64,000 bases of DNA, taken from assembly GCA_020543525.1 (NCBI GenBank), contig JAHYIO010000039.1, forward strand, positions 434,001 through 498,000, written 5' to 3'. The notes beneath the pieces are model-generated. The model made no database searches and was not told the DNA's origin. It was given only the letters and a program-made list of their open reading frames with translations. The position numbers and the translations under genes were made by a program. The stretch is from Coriolopsis trogii (lineage: Eukaryota; Basidiomycota; Agaricomycetes; Polyporales; Polyporaceae). Below are positions 11,982 through 22,685 of the stretch, in pieces; position 1 is the stretch's first letter, and each line of letters starts with the position of its first letter.

Positions 11982-12918
11982 TTATGAGTCCTCCCAAGGT
12001 CTCTAAAGTATGCAGATTAGCTCTGACACAACCAGCGAGAATGACAAGACACTCACAATATCGCTAAACGTGTACCACCATTGTAGTTTCGATCGTTCCC
12101 CTTTCCACTCCTCGTTCATTGCCTTGTCCATGACCTCTATGATCCTGTCGAACAGTCCGAGATTCTCAAGGGTTTCGCATCGCTCCTCAATGTCGTAGTT
12201 GGAGTAGATGTATACAACGCCGTCCCAATCCAGGGAATACGGCCGAGCAACTCTCAAAGGAGTTCCCGCGAGTTCCGATAGCCTCCCGATTGTCGCAACC
12301 ATGGCGGCATGTTCCACTCTGATCTTTGACCTGCGGCTGCGAGAATGCTCTTCGATGAGATCCGCGAAGTCGACCTCCTTCTTGCCCCCAAACCACTTGC
12401 GTGCTCCCTCTGCGAGCAGAGCGTGGAGATGATGACGCTTTGCGTATTCCAGCATATGCTCGTACTTGAACGGCCAACCGTAGAGGCGTACCTCAGGCCT
12501 GGTCCCATTGCTTCCCAGCTCTGTCTCATCTATTTCGTCTTCGGGACGTCGGACTCTCATCACTCTGGCCATTTTCTACATTGCGAGTTAGCGGGTCTGC
12601 TCAAGCAACAATGCTCAGTTGACGTACCCTCCGCTCGGCCCTGCGCGCCCTCTCTGCTCTCTCTGCTACCTGCGAGAGCTTGCACCTCGGTCTCGGGGTC
12701 TTCTCTTGGTCCTTAGGCCCACGTACTTCGTACCCCTGAGTATGTAGCCTGTGACGATCCTAATTTGCAGAACTTGAGTGAGTGCAAATGTATGACTGGT
12801 TAGGAGGAGAGAATGTCCATACCACTTCTCCGTCGCCCTCGCCCGAGGTGTCCGTGGCTCTCTTGCGCTTCAATGCGGCCCGTGTATTGTAATTGTGGAT
12901 CTTCTTCAGAGAATCCAT
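11982..12918 (-). CDS. YG4: YGW-family protein, alpha type, with split basic exon
   Basis: Exons 12918-12823, 12759-12628, 12575-12057 and 12002-11982 (255 aa). Exon 1a encodes MDSLKKIHNYNTRAALKRKR. Exon 1b encodes a basic, AER-rich helix (KLSQVAERAERARRAERR). The core exon holds MRVRRPEDEIDETELG, RLYGWPFK, YAKRHHLHAL, GGKKEVDFADLIEEHS, DGVVYIYSNYD and LQWWYTFSDI; the terminal exon encodes RPWEDS. Intron positions match YG1, including the extra intron between the two basic exons. Its upstream flank (around 13005-13060) also matches that of YG1 (around 6880-6930), so the two share a recent common unit. Function unknown. Confidence 0.82.
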
Positions 12919-13687
12919 AGATACAGTGCTGTGCTAGAGAAGAGCCACGGTGGTTGGTATACCGGAGTGACATACGAAGTGGTGGGCGAAGTCAAGGGAG
13001 TGAACTCGGTCGCGAACAATTGGATCAGCGTGCTGATGGAGAAGCGCCGAAGATCCAGCATCGAATGTTCCGAGTCTGCGTTCAAGCTGTACACAACTCT
13101 CAAGGGGCTTCGCTACTCAGGCTGATATTCAGCTACAAATGGATGTAATTACACAGATGCAGGATGCTGGCCAGATAGCGGCGTGTAGCAACGTTACTGC
13201 TTGATCGTTAAGTTCAGAGGTGAACACACAGAAGTTGAGCCTGGACGCGCGACTTGCTCATCCTCATCCTCCACAACTTTCCTCTAACCATCTAATGCTT
13301 ACCTCTATAGTGTGGGGAGAAGTGTGCTGCAGACCAAATGAAGAGCGAAAAAACCAGGACGTCAACCCCACTCTACAATCTGTGCTAGCTGGGCCGACGT
13401 CAGCCGCTCGATGCGCGCGAAGCGCGCGCGCTGGTGCACAGTTGGCAGTTGGTGTGTACTGCAGAGACAGTCAACAGCGATACACATCCACTGTCGTATT
13501 GCCTCTGTATGTCTTGTGCGAGAGGCCGTTGGCAGTAGCGTTGTCAAGGCTCGTTCTGCTCGGTCGGTTCGCGGTGAGTCGGCCCAACTCTGAGCTGCGT
13601 CTCACAACCAGACAATTTGAAGATGGAAATGAAACGGCAACATGTTGTAGAGGAAGGGGACGAGTAGAGACACAAGGAGATATGAGT

Positions 13688-14520
13688 TTACTGAAAACCA
13701 AGGTTCCGCGCGTAAGAAGACCACCACCTCCTGGAGAATTCGTACCCCCTCTACCGAAATGGAGAATCAGACACTGCGCCAGAGGAACGAGCGATGCAGA
13801 CTTACGACGTCGTTAGCATATGTATACCACCACTGCAACTTAGACCGCGTGCCCTTCACATCCTCATTCACCGCCTTGTCGACCATCTCCACGCCGTAGT
13901 CGTACACGCCGCCGCCAGGAACCACCGCTCGTTAATATGGTAGTTCGACCAAACGTAGACGATCCCGTCCCAGTCGAGGGAGTATGGCCTGTCGATGTCA
14001 ATGTGAAGGCCCGTAACCTCCTTGAGCCTGCGGACCGTGACGTATGCAGCCGCATACTCGATACCTTCCATGAGATCAGGGTCGCGGTAGTGTTCATTCG
14101 TGAGTTTAGCGAACTTGTCGAACTCCGCCTTTCCCCGCATTGCCCTCGTGCGTCCTGTGAGACGGTGAAGCGAAGGTGATGACGCTTGGCATACTCGGTT
14201 ATGTATTCGTACTTGAATGGCCAGCCGTAGTAGGGTAGCGCGGGCTTCCGACCAGGGAGCTCCTTCTCGTCAAGTTCGTCGACGGGGCCTCGTCTCTTCA
14301 TGACTTCCACCAGAGTCTAGAGATGATGTCAGTTCGCGATGCTAGAAAGGGTATCGCCGACGTGACGCACCTTCCTCTCCGCCCATTCTGCCCTCGTAGC
14401 TACTACTCGCATCGCGCTTTGAGAGAAGTCTTCGGTGCCTTGGACGCACGAGTTTCGTCTTCTTGGTTAGGGAGTCTCTTGCGTTTCTCAGATGAACAGG
14501 TGTTGTACTAGTGCATTGCA
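13688..14520 (-). pseudogene. YG5: decayed YGW-family copy, beta type
   Basis: All parts of a beta gene are present but broken. Exon 1 (about 14400-14515) has in-frame stops after KTSLKARCE. The core begins KRRGPVDELDEKELPGR, YYGWPFKYEY, YAKRHHLRFTVSQDAR, shifts frame near 14135 into GKAEFDKFAKLTNEHY, DRPYSLDWDGIVYVWSNY, then shifts again near 13915 before LQWWYTYANDV. The terminal exon 13750-13688 still reads RGYEFSRRWWSSYARNLGFQ with a stop, the same 63-nt length as in intact YG11. Confidence 0.82.
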
Positions 14521-15004
14521 GACATCCTCTCCCAGTCGTATCGTGCGTGATCCGGAAAGTAGAAAAAGCGAGGGCTCGACGAGGTGCCGGAAGTTCTGAA
14601 GGGAGGAGGTACTGTTCGAGTGTGAGTGGAACAATTAACGACGATACCAATGATATCAGTACGCACCGAAAATGGTCGTCCTTGGCAGACTGACCAGAAC
14701 ATCAATAGCTACAAGATCCGAGTGCCCGTTTGGATGGACGGTTTTGTCAAGGGCATACCATAAACGTGACGGATGGCAGGATAGCACCCGCGTTGATTGT
14801 GGATTGCGAGAGGATGAGAGGGAAGTAGTATTCTTCTCCTTACCAGTATGGTTTGCCGGCAGACGAAGTAGACAGTTCTGTACCGGGGCTGATAAGTAGG
14901 AATTCACGATGGTACCGTACAAGGTCGCAAAATGAAGATATATAGCATGATACACCGGTGACAGTTGCCACTGGAAGGAGATGCAGTCCGTCCAACCATG
15001 GCGA

Positions 15005-15821
15005 CTATGAGTCCTCCCATGGTCTCTGAGGTGTTCATATTAGCGCTAGCGCAAACGAAGAGGACGGGAGACTCACGATATCGCTGAACGTATACCACCA
15101 CTGCAGCTTCGATCGCTCTCCCTTCCACTCCTCATTCATCGCCTCGTCCACGACCTCCAAGATCCTGTCCAACAGTCCGAGAGTCTCGAGGGTTTCGCAT
15201 CGCTCCTCAATGTCATAATTGGAGTAGACGTATACAAGGCCGTCCCAGTCAAGGGAATACGGTCGAGCGACTTCCAAGCCGGTTCCAGCGAGTTCCGATA
15301 GCCTGTCGATTGTCGCCACCATGGCGGCATGTTCGATATTGATCCTCGACAAAGGGTTGCGAAGGTGTTCTTCGGTGAGATCCGCGAAGTCGACCTCTTT
15401 CTTGCCCCCAAACTGCTTGCGTGCTCCCTTCGCGAGTGGAAAGCGGAGATGATGACGCTTGGCGTATTCGAGCATGTGCGCGTACTTGAACGGCCAGCCG
15501 TAGAGGCGTACCTCGGGTCTGGACCCGTTCCTGGCAAGCTCCGTCTCATCGATCTCATCTTCGGGACCTCGTACTTTCATTATCCTCGCCAATTTCTACG
15601 CTGCGTGTCAGCTTGTCCGCTGAGGCAGTGGGTGGTATTGTTGTACACACCTTCCTCTCGGCACTTCGCGCCTTCTCTGCTCTCTCTGCTGCTGGCGAGA
15701 CCTTGCATGGCGGCTTCGCGATGATCTTTTGCGCCTTGGGCGCACGTGATTCGTCCTCCTGGTTATCGACTCTCTTTCGCTTGGCGGAGGAGCGGGTGTT
15801 GTAGTTGTGTGATGGTCGCAT
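15005..15821 (-). CDS. YG6: YGW-family protein, alpha type
   Basis: Exons 15821-15651, 15595-15077 and 15025-15005 (236 aa), phase 0. Starts MRPSHNYNTRSSAKRKRVDN; exon 1 ends ERAEKARSAERK. The core has MKVRGPEDEIDETELARNG, RLYGWPFK, YAKRHHLRFPLAKGAR, GGKKEVDFADLTEEHLRNP, DGLVYVYSNYD and LQWWYTFSDI; the six-codon terminal exon is RPWEDS. Core exon length (519 nt) is identical to YG1, 3, 4 and 8. The conserved 3' flank block lies about 45 bp past the stop. Function unknown. Confidence 0.85.
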
Positions 15822-15929
15822 GATGGCAGACGGGAGGTTATGAGAATGAGATGGGGAGAGTTCGGTGGCGAAGACGGGTATGAATGGTGGTTGGAGACAA
15901 GTTGCAGAGCACGAACGGTTGTTTGTTAC

Positions 15930-16428
15930 AACTCCGCAAGCGCCCGAGATCCCCATCTCGCGCGTCTATGGCAAGTTCCTCCGACCCCTGTTTCTTTCCA
16001 AGACGGCACAAGAGGACATAAGGAGAGAGACTGGCTTGCCTGCATCGACATCAGAGTAATCAGCAACGCTTGCGCGACATAAGACGACCTCATTATACGC
16101 ACCGATACCAGGCTGGCCCGTGATGACCATCGACTCAACCCTAGAGAGGTACCCGGTGTCAAGCATCTTCAAAAACAAAGCCGTACTCCTCCCGAACCAC
16201 GAGGACGTCTTCGACCGACTTTGGGCTACCGAGGCACGCCTTTAAGACCGACTTGAGACTCCCAAACCAATGGACTCCCACACATTCGGCATCGTGCCAG
16301 TGCTGAAAACGTCGTCGTATTCCTCCGGCAGTACGTCCTCTTCCTCTGGCGGTACGTCCTCGTCCGGGATGATTGCTCCTGTGGTACTTTGCGTATCGAC
16401 CGATGGGGCCACGGCTTGCCCCAGGCAT
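15930..16428 (-). pseudogene. Truncated P-loop ATPase relic (TGQPGIG|K Walker A)
   Basis: Minus-strand reading starts MPGASRGPIGRYAKYHRS, continues with a VREEYGF segment, shifts frame in a T-run near 16185, then reads YLSRVESMVITGQPGIG. A 65-bp GT..AG intron separates this from K-P-V-S-L-L, giving a Walker A GQPGIGK. The frame ends shortly after in RNRGRRNLP, with no Walker B or later ATPase parts. The REEY... TGQPGIGK layout is that of large basidiomycete P-loop proteins resembling Crinkler/RHS-associated NTPases (recalled, not searched). It is a 5' fragment left between YG6 and YG7. Confidence 0.55.
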
Positions 16429-16769
16429 GTTTACAGAGGTCTTGCGCAAGCGCAAGAGTGTGTGGTGAAAGCTCAGCCATGGCGAGGCAGCTGAATGTTG
16501 AGCGAGGCGAATGTCGATTGACAAACACAAGTCAAACCACTGACCAGACGTTCGGAGTCGCGTCCGCCATGGCCATTCGACGCGAGCTCAGCGTTCCTGG
16601 TCCAGCCCCCCACCTCGTTCACCATCGCACAGCACCTACAGCACTTCGTCCATTGTCGATCGAGCAGCGTCACACCTCCGTACGGAGCAAACTCTAAGAT
16701 TGCGAAGCAGTCAGTAAGGACGGATTAAGACAGAAACGGAGAAACCACTCGAGCATGTACATATTTTCA

Positions 16770-17081
16770 CTTGGACGGCCAGTCGTAGTAGCGTAGTGCG
16801 GGCTTCCGACCACGTTCAAGTTCGTCGACGGGGCCTCGAGTCTTCGTGGCTTCCGTCAGAGCCTGTACGCATGGCCAGTTGCATAGTCAGTTGGCGATAC
16901 CAGTAATAACAACATTGACGTGACGCGCCTTCCTTTTTGTCCAGTTTGCCTTCCTTGCTGCGGCTGACGACTCGTATTGCAGCTTTATTGTGGTCTTCGG
17001 CACCTTTGACGTACCGGATTGATCCTTTGGGTTAGGGAGTCTCTTGCGCTTCTCGGACAAACGTGTCTTGTACCTGTGCAC
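16770..17081 (-). pseudogene. YG7: truncated YGW-family copy, beta type
   Basis: Exon 1 is recognisable (HRYKTRLSEKRKRLPNPKD to KANWTKRKAR, 17081-16920). Exon 2 opens with TKTRGPVDELERGRKPALRY, then YDWPSK and a stop near 16765. Everything after the YGWPFK position is missing. The upstream flank (to about 17170) matches the other beta copies. Confidence 0.75.
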
Positions 17082-17341
17082 TACAGACGTGAACGTGGAT
17101 GGACAGCTTCATGAAGGGCACGCAGGAGACGTGACGCGATGGCAGAAAAACACTGGTATGTTCATACCAGTGATGCCATCCTTACAGGTCGACAAACAAA
17201 AGTACTCAGATTCATCTGTACCAGGGGCGATAATGCTGAATGCATTGTGATATGAAAAAGGTCGCAGGATAAAGATATGGTGAAAAGTACACTGGTGACA
17301 AGTGCCACTGGAGGGTGATGTGGCCAGTCTAAGCATCGTGA

Positions 17342-18146
17342 CTATGAGTCCATCCATGGTCTCTGGATCCCAGCATGAGTTCCAGTCTGAAACACGATGA
17401 AGTGGGACTTACGATATCGCTGTATGTATACCACCACTGCAGCTTCGATCGCCGCTCCTTGCACCCCTCATTCATCGCCTTGTCCAAGACCTCCAGTAAC
17501 CTGTCGAGTATTCCGAGAATCTCGAGATCGTCGCATCGCTCCTCAGCGTTGTAATTGGAGTAGATGTACACGAGGCCGTCCCAGTCGAGAGAGAAGGGCC
17601 GTGCGATCTCCAACTGAGTCCCCGCGAGTTCCGACAGCCTGTCGAGAGTCGCGACGGTGGCGGCATGGTTCACGCCGATCATTATAAGAGGATCCCGGTA
17701 GTGTTTATCGGTGAGATCCGCAAAGTCGACGTCCTTCTTGCCCCCAAAAAGCTTGCGTGGATCCTTCCCAACCGGGAAGCGGAGATGATGACGTTGTGCG
17801 TAATCGAGCATATACTCGAACTTGAATGGCCAGCCGTAGAGGCGTACCTCGGGCCTCCTCCTGCCGCTTGGGAGATCCGTCTCATCGATTTCATCAACGG
17901 GACCTCGTACCTTCATCACTCTTGCGAGTTTCTACGTTAGGTGTGAGCATGATTCGTCGGACAACTAATGAGTAGTCCACGCACCTTCCTCTCAGCCCGC
18001 TGCGCCTTCTCTTCTGCCGGTGAAAGCTTGTATAGTGGCTTCGGGACCACCTTTCGTGCCTTGGGCACACGCGGCTCGTCATCCTGGTTATCGAGTCTCT
18101 TGCGCTTGGCGGAAGAGCGAGTATTGTAGTTGTGTGATGGTGGCAT
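17342..18146 (-). CDS. YG8: YGW-family protein, alpha type
   Basis: Exons 18146-17985, 17931-17413 and 17362-17342 (233 aa), phase 0. Starts MPPSHNYNTRSSAKRKRLDN; exon 1 ends EEKAQRAERK. The core has MKVRGPVDEIDETDLPSG, RLYGWPFKFEYMLDYAQRHH, GGKKDVDFADLTDKHYRDP, DGLVYIYSNYN and LQWWYTYSDI; the terminal exon is RPWMDS. An in-frame upstream Met 55 codons earlier is not conserved, so the Met shared with YG3 was chosen. Last intact member of the array before the transposon block. Confidence 0.85.
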
Positions 18147-18411
18147 GATGGCGGTATGGGAGTTTGTGAGAAGACGAAGGGAGGGTGTAGTGCTGGGGCA
18201 GGTACGAGTTGAAGACAAGTTGCGCTTTCCAACTTCCAAGCCTGATTGTGTTGTTCTGAACCCCGCAGGCGCCGGAGATCCGCCCTCTCGAGCAATCTCT
18301 TGTTCCATCACTACACTCCTCCCAGGCCACGACTGCTAGTATAGATCTAAGATTTCAATTTATTTCCATTCGTGAAGCATATGTTGCCATAAGATCTCAT
18401 ATCAGTACTCA

Positions 18412-19119
18412 TCAGAACCTTCGAGTCCCACCAATAACGAACAGTCCAAAATGTCCAAGATTATCGAGGGTTTTGCATCGCTCCTTGATGTTATAGTTCG
18501 AATACATGTATACGAAGCCTTGCCAGTCAAGGGAATACGGCCACGCGAGTTCGAAGTACGTTCCTGAGAGTTCCGATAGCCTGTCGACTCCCGCAACCAT
18601 GGCGGCATGTTCGATATTGATCTTCGACAGGAGGACTGGGATAGTGTTTCTCAGTGAGATCCGCGAAGACGACCTCCTTACTACCCCCGAGCCATGTGCG
18701 TGCTCCCTCCGCGCGCGAGCGGAATACGGAGGTGATGACGTTTGGCATTTTTCGAGCATGTGCTCGTACCTGAACGGCCAGTCACTGAGTCATCGAGGCG
18801 TACCTCGGACCTGGTCCCGTTACTGCCCAGCTCTGTCTCGTCGATGTTGTCTTTGGGACCTCGGACTCACATCACACTCTAGTTTCTACGTGACGCGTCA
18901 ATGTGTCTGCTAAAGCAGCGACTATCATTTCACGTACCTTCCTCTCGGCCCTCCGTACCCTCTCTGCTGCTCGCGAGAGCTTGCACGTCGGCTTCGCGAC
19001 GAGGTTTCGTGCCTTCGACGCATGCGTGCCGCCGGGCTTGGTATGGAGCCTAGCGCGTTTCTGGTTTACTGACATTGGGTCGATGCAGAGTATCTGGTTA
19101 GAACGACCGCATAACGCAC
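18412..19119 (-). pseudogene. YG9 (3' part): decayed YGW copy split by a transposon
   Basis: The core exon is broken by frameshifts: INIEHAAMVAGVDRLSELSG, AWPYSLDWQGFVYMYSNYN and TLDNLG are readable between 18650 and 18440, whereas the YGWPFK region is out of frame and damaged. Exon 1b remains (NLVAKPTCKLSRAAERVRRA, 19075-18940). The piece stops at 19119, where the DUF6589 element begins. The missing exon 1a lies beyond the element at 35660-35757. Confidence 0.78.
19111..19119. repeat. Target-site duplication, left copy (ATAACGCAC)
   Basis: Nine bases flanking the left end of the DUF6589-RecQ element; the same nine bases recur at 35660-35668. One further C matches (19120 and 35669), so the exact size is 9 or 10 depending on where the inverted repeat is taken to start. 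Nine leaves perfectly matching ends CAGGCTCC...GGAGCCTG. Confidence 0.8.
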
Positions 19120-19504
19120 CAGGCTCCTAAAACCATCCGTCCTTAGTGTTCTCGTTCCCCTTTATCCTGTAGCGTAGATAGATCCTAATCAAGTATGTTG
19201 CGAGACCAAGCTGGATATGTTAGGCGCGCACGAGAGTTTCCTAATTGAGCGTGAACAAGGGAAGAGAACACTATAGGACGGCTGGCCAAAGTGGTCATTC
19301 CGAGATCACCGAGCATAATACTCGACCTCTACGCGAACAAAAAAGTCTCGGCGCTCAGCAAATAATGTCTCGTCGGGTAGCAGTCGGCATTTGCGGCGGC
19401 GCACAACCGTGTCACAGCGTCAACACGGCCAGACGCGTCGCGTTACATCGCGCATACAGCGACGCGCTCTCCCAGCCTGTTCCTCGACGTACTAATGCCG
19501 CCGA
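19120..19504 (+). repeat. Left 385-bp terminal inverted repeat of the DUF6589-RecQ element
   Basis: Inverted copy of 25663-26011 + 35624-35659. Its inner end contains the same ATGCCGCCGA that begins the RecQ coding sequence in the right copy, so the RecQ promoter and start are duplicated at the left end. There the frame ends after seven codons (MPPNCYQ). Confidence 0.9.
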
Positions 19505-19631
19505 ATTGTTATCAGTAGCTAATCATAGTCATCGCAATAGAAGGGGCTTCCCGTGGGATGTCCACTCCACTCATATATACTGACCGTGACTCAGTGCACA
19601 CAAAGGGGGGGGGATTCGCACTCGCTCAACA

Positions 19632-22568
19632 ATGATACCTTTCGCGCAACTAGCTCGCTTGCACGATTGCTTTCAAGATCTCGATATCTCTCTTTCAGAC
19701 CTTGTTGTGACCTTGCTTGCCAGCCCGGACAATGGCGCTGGGCTACATCAATTCAGCATCGAAGTCAGCAGGATCCTCACGGCGCTGGTCGGTGGCTCCG
19801 ACACACATGATACCACCACCTCCTGGGCGCGTGACCTCTGCAAAGATGTTTGCCGTCAGGAGGTGCTTGCGCTCACCCATCGTGATGCTGGGTTGCACTT
19901 CGCGGCGTCACAGGCCACCCAAGATCAGTTGGAGAGCTTCAGCGCAGCCGAGCTGGTCGAGAAGTATCGCACCACAGCTCCTGTACTGTGGGACTTCTGT
20001 GGTGTACTCCTCAATGCAGACCCGGGCTTGGTGGCTCGTCAGGAGCGTAGGAGGAGATTGAAAAAAAAGCGGAGGGGACGCGCTCAAGCGGCTCAGAGAG
20101 AGGACGTTCAGGAGCCGCTTGTGTCAGTGCCGGCTGAGGATAATATGGACGTTGATGAAGAAGGCCCGGGCCGTGGAGACGGTCGCCAGGCCACCGCTGA
20201 TAGTGAGCGATCCCGAACGCCTCTACTATGGGACGAAGAAGACGACGAGTTGTATTGGGACAACTATGTCGATACTGCGAATATTCATGGCAGGGATGCT
20301 CAGCCCCACGACTCCGACAGCGAGGAGGACTACTGGCAGTACATTGAACCACTTGATGAAGATGGTGAGGAGGAAGAGGAGCGGGCGAGTGCCGCAGACG
20401 AGCGAGCAAGACAGCCCGGCGCCGAGCTTGAAGATGACGATGCTGCTGAGAGTCAGACAAGGCGCGAAAGGATCTCGGACATGGTCAGTTATTGATAAAC
20501 ACCGTTTTGGAAGCTTCGACTGACAATTGCATTCCCAGAAAGCGGTGCTCGTAATCAGCATTTTGTTACAAAACAGCAATCAGCAATGTAATGCATTTCA
20601 AACTGCCACTGGAATGTACTTACATGCGTGCCGTGCATCCGAGTCTATCATCGAGCTACTCTCCCGGCTTGGCATCTCCATCTCTCGTATGTCCATTGAC
20701 AACGGGATACATAACCTGTGGGGTGAAGCGCATGTCAATATCAGGCTGCTGGCACAAATACTCCTCGGGTCATATGCATACGATAACTTCGACGTCGAGA
20801 CCAGGCACCTCGTTCCAACAGCTGAGAAGCCCGCGGATTCCCTCCTGCATTTGACGTGCGGCACGATGTTACGGCTCGATCACGGCGTGACTCTTGAAGA
20901 CTTGAGGTGCTCGGAGGCTGTGTGGCAAAGGCTCAAGATCAACCCCGCAAATCGCGACTTACCAATACCGGGCGCGGACTGGATGCAATTGATGAATCTC
21001 CATCCTGAGCAGCCCCACGCTTCAGGGTTAACACGTCGTCAACGGTTCAATCAATGGAAGTTCTTGGCTGATCTTGTTCATCATGGGCCGTCGTACTTCC
21101 ACCAGTTTGCGGGAGTCCTCGGAGAGCCGGATGCAGTAGAGGAGATTCCGGTCGTCAAGTCGCATCAAGTTCCTATGGAGGGAATGGACATCAATCAGTC
21201 GTCTGTGCAGGGGAACGCCGAGGCTCTCGCGCACCTTTTCAGGCAAGGAGGAGTGGGTGATCCGAGAGAAACTCCAGGTGTCAAGGATGTCGGAGACCAT
21301 GTCATTCTTGTTCACGGTGACCTATCTACCTGTGAGCGCGTTCAAAGCCTGCAGGAGTCACGCGCGGTGGAGAACACACCCTGGCGTCATTTGCAACCTG
21401 TTGTCTTCTGCATGGGCTTATTTCACCTCAAAATGGCATGCGCAGATGCGATCTGGAAGATTCTGATTCAACCCACCGCCGCACGAGAAGATCCAACCAG
21501 TCTGATGTTGTATGTGGCTCAAATTCGTCCAAAAGAGACGGGGAAGATCAGATCAAAGCCAGGTTTCCGTCGGATGCACGAGATCATTCAACATGTTGGC
21601 ATCGCGTCAAGGCTGGATTGCTGGCGTGCTGAAGTAGCCAAGCGTCACCTGGGAGAGACGTTAGAAGAGTGGGCCGAGCACAAGCCACAATGGGAGGACA
21701 TACAGCAGCTTGCAGCTCATCTAGTCCGACACTATGTCGCAGACAAACACTTCCAGCAACTTCGCTTCCAACCGCCCGCAGTTCGGGATCAACAATGGGA
21801 GAACACGCTCCTCCGAGAGCAATACTCGCTTCTCTATGAGGAGTTGTCGTATGCGATGAACAGGGGAGATATCGGGGCTGTTGAGCTGTGCTTTATGCCG
21901 TGGGTTTTCATTTTCCGTGGCTGCGGGAAGCATAAGTATGCGGCGCAAATGGTGAAGTTCTTACACAACGTGCATCACGTCTATCCGCCCGGTCTAAGGT
22001 GAGGCTCATTAGTGATCAAAATCGTCAGGTTCTCACCTGATACACAGGCGTGCTATATGTATGAATATCCTGTGCAACTCTACCGGCAAGAAGCACCACT
22101 TCCGAGCAATTGATTGGTTGGTGGAGCACAATAACTTATATATTAAAGTACGAGCAAGCGCAGATCATGGCAATGTCAGTGGCTGATTGGGATTTATAGC
22201 GCATCTATGGGGGTCAGTTTTCAAATCGAACTAAGAAGCGGATACTGAAGCAAGCGGCGCTCTTGGGTGTCTACAAAGCAATCAGGATCAGCTTCGAAGA
22301 GATGTTCGTACTAGAGCACCGCACATACCGTCATGCCGCGCCCAAGCTAGAGAAAACCCTGACCAAGTTACGTACTTACATGGCGACCCACAAAGCGCAC
22401 GTCGCTACTCCTGCGCGCACATCAAAACACGTCGTCGCTGATATGTCAGACGCTGGACTTCACAAGCTCATGAGTTCGGGCGTGGAGGTGGAAGGCGAGA
22501 GCGCGGTGGAGAGCGAGGCTGCTATCGAAGATCATGTTGATGCAGATGACGGGGATCTAGACGTGTGA
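19632..22568 (+). CDS. DUF6589-domain protein (candidate transposase)
   Basis: Exons 19632-20483, 20539-21998, 22048-22147 and 22200-22568 (926 aa). The N-terminal third is uncharacterised, with a basic run (RRRRLKKKRRGR) and long acidic stretches rich in D/E. The second half matches the DUF6589 family: SRMSIDNGIHNLWGEAH, HVILVHGDLSTCERVQSL, FCMGLFHLKMACADAIW, FIFRGCGKHKYAAQMVKFLH, then NILCNSTGKKHHFRAIDWL and a helical C-terminus with KRILKQAALLGV. The IDN and GDL aspartates are plausible catalytic residues of an RNase H-like nuclease core; this is inference. Being the only non-helicase gene between the inverted repeats, it is the likely transposase. The frame is intact. Confidence 0.85.
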
Positions 22569-22685
22569 GATTAGGGTCTGTAACTATGCCACATGTATGT
22601 GTTCGTCCAGGCGTTGTTCGCCGAGCCTGACACCTCCCCACCAACTTGTCCAGGCTGTGCATCTGTGCGATGGGTCAGTATCCGA

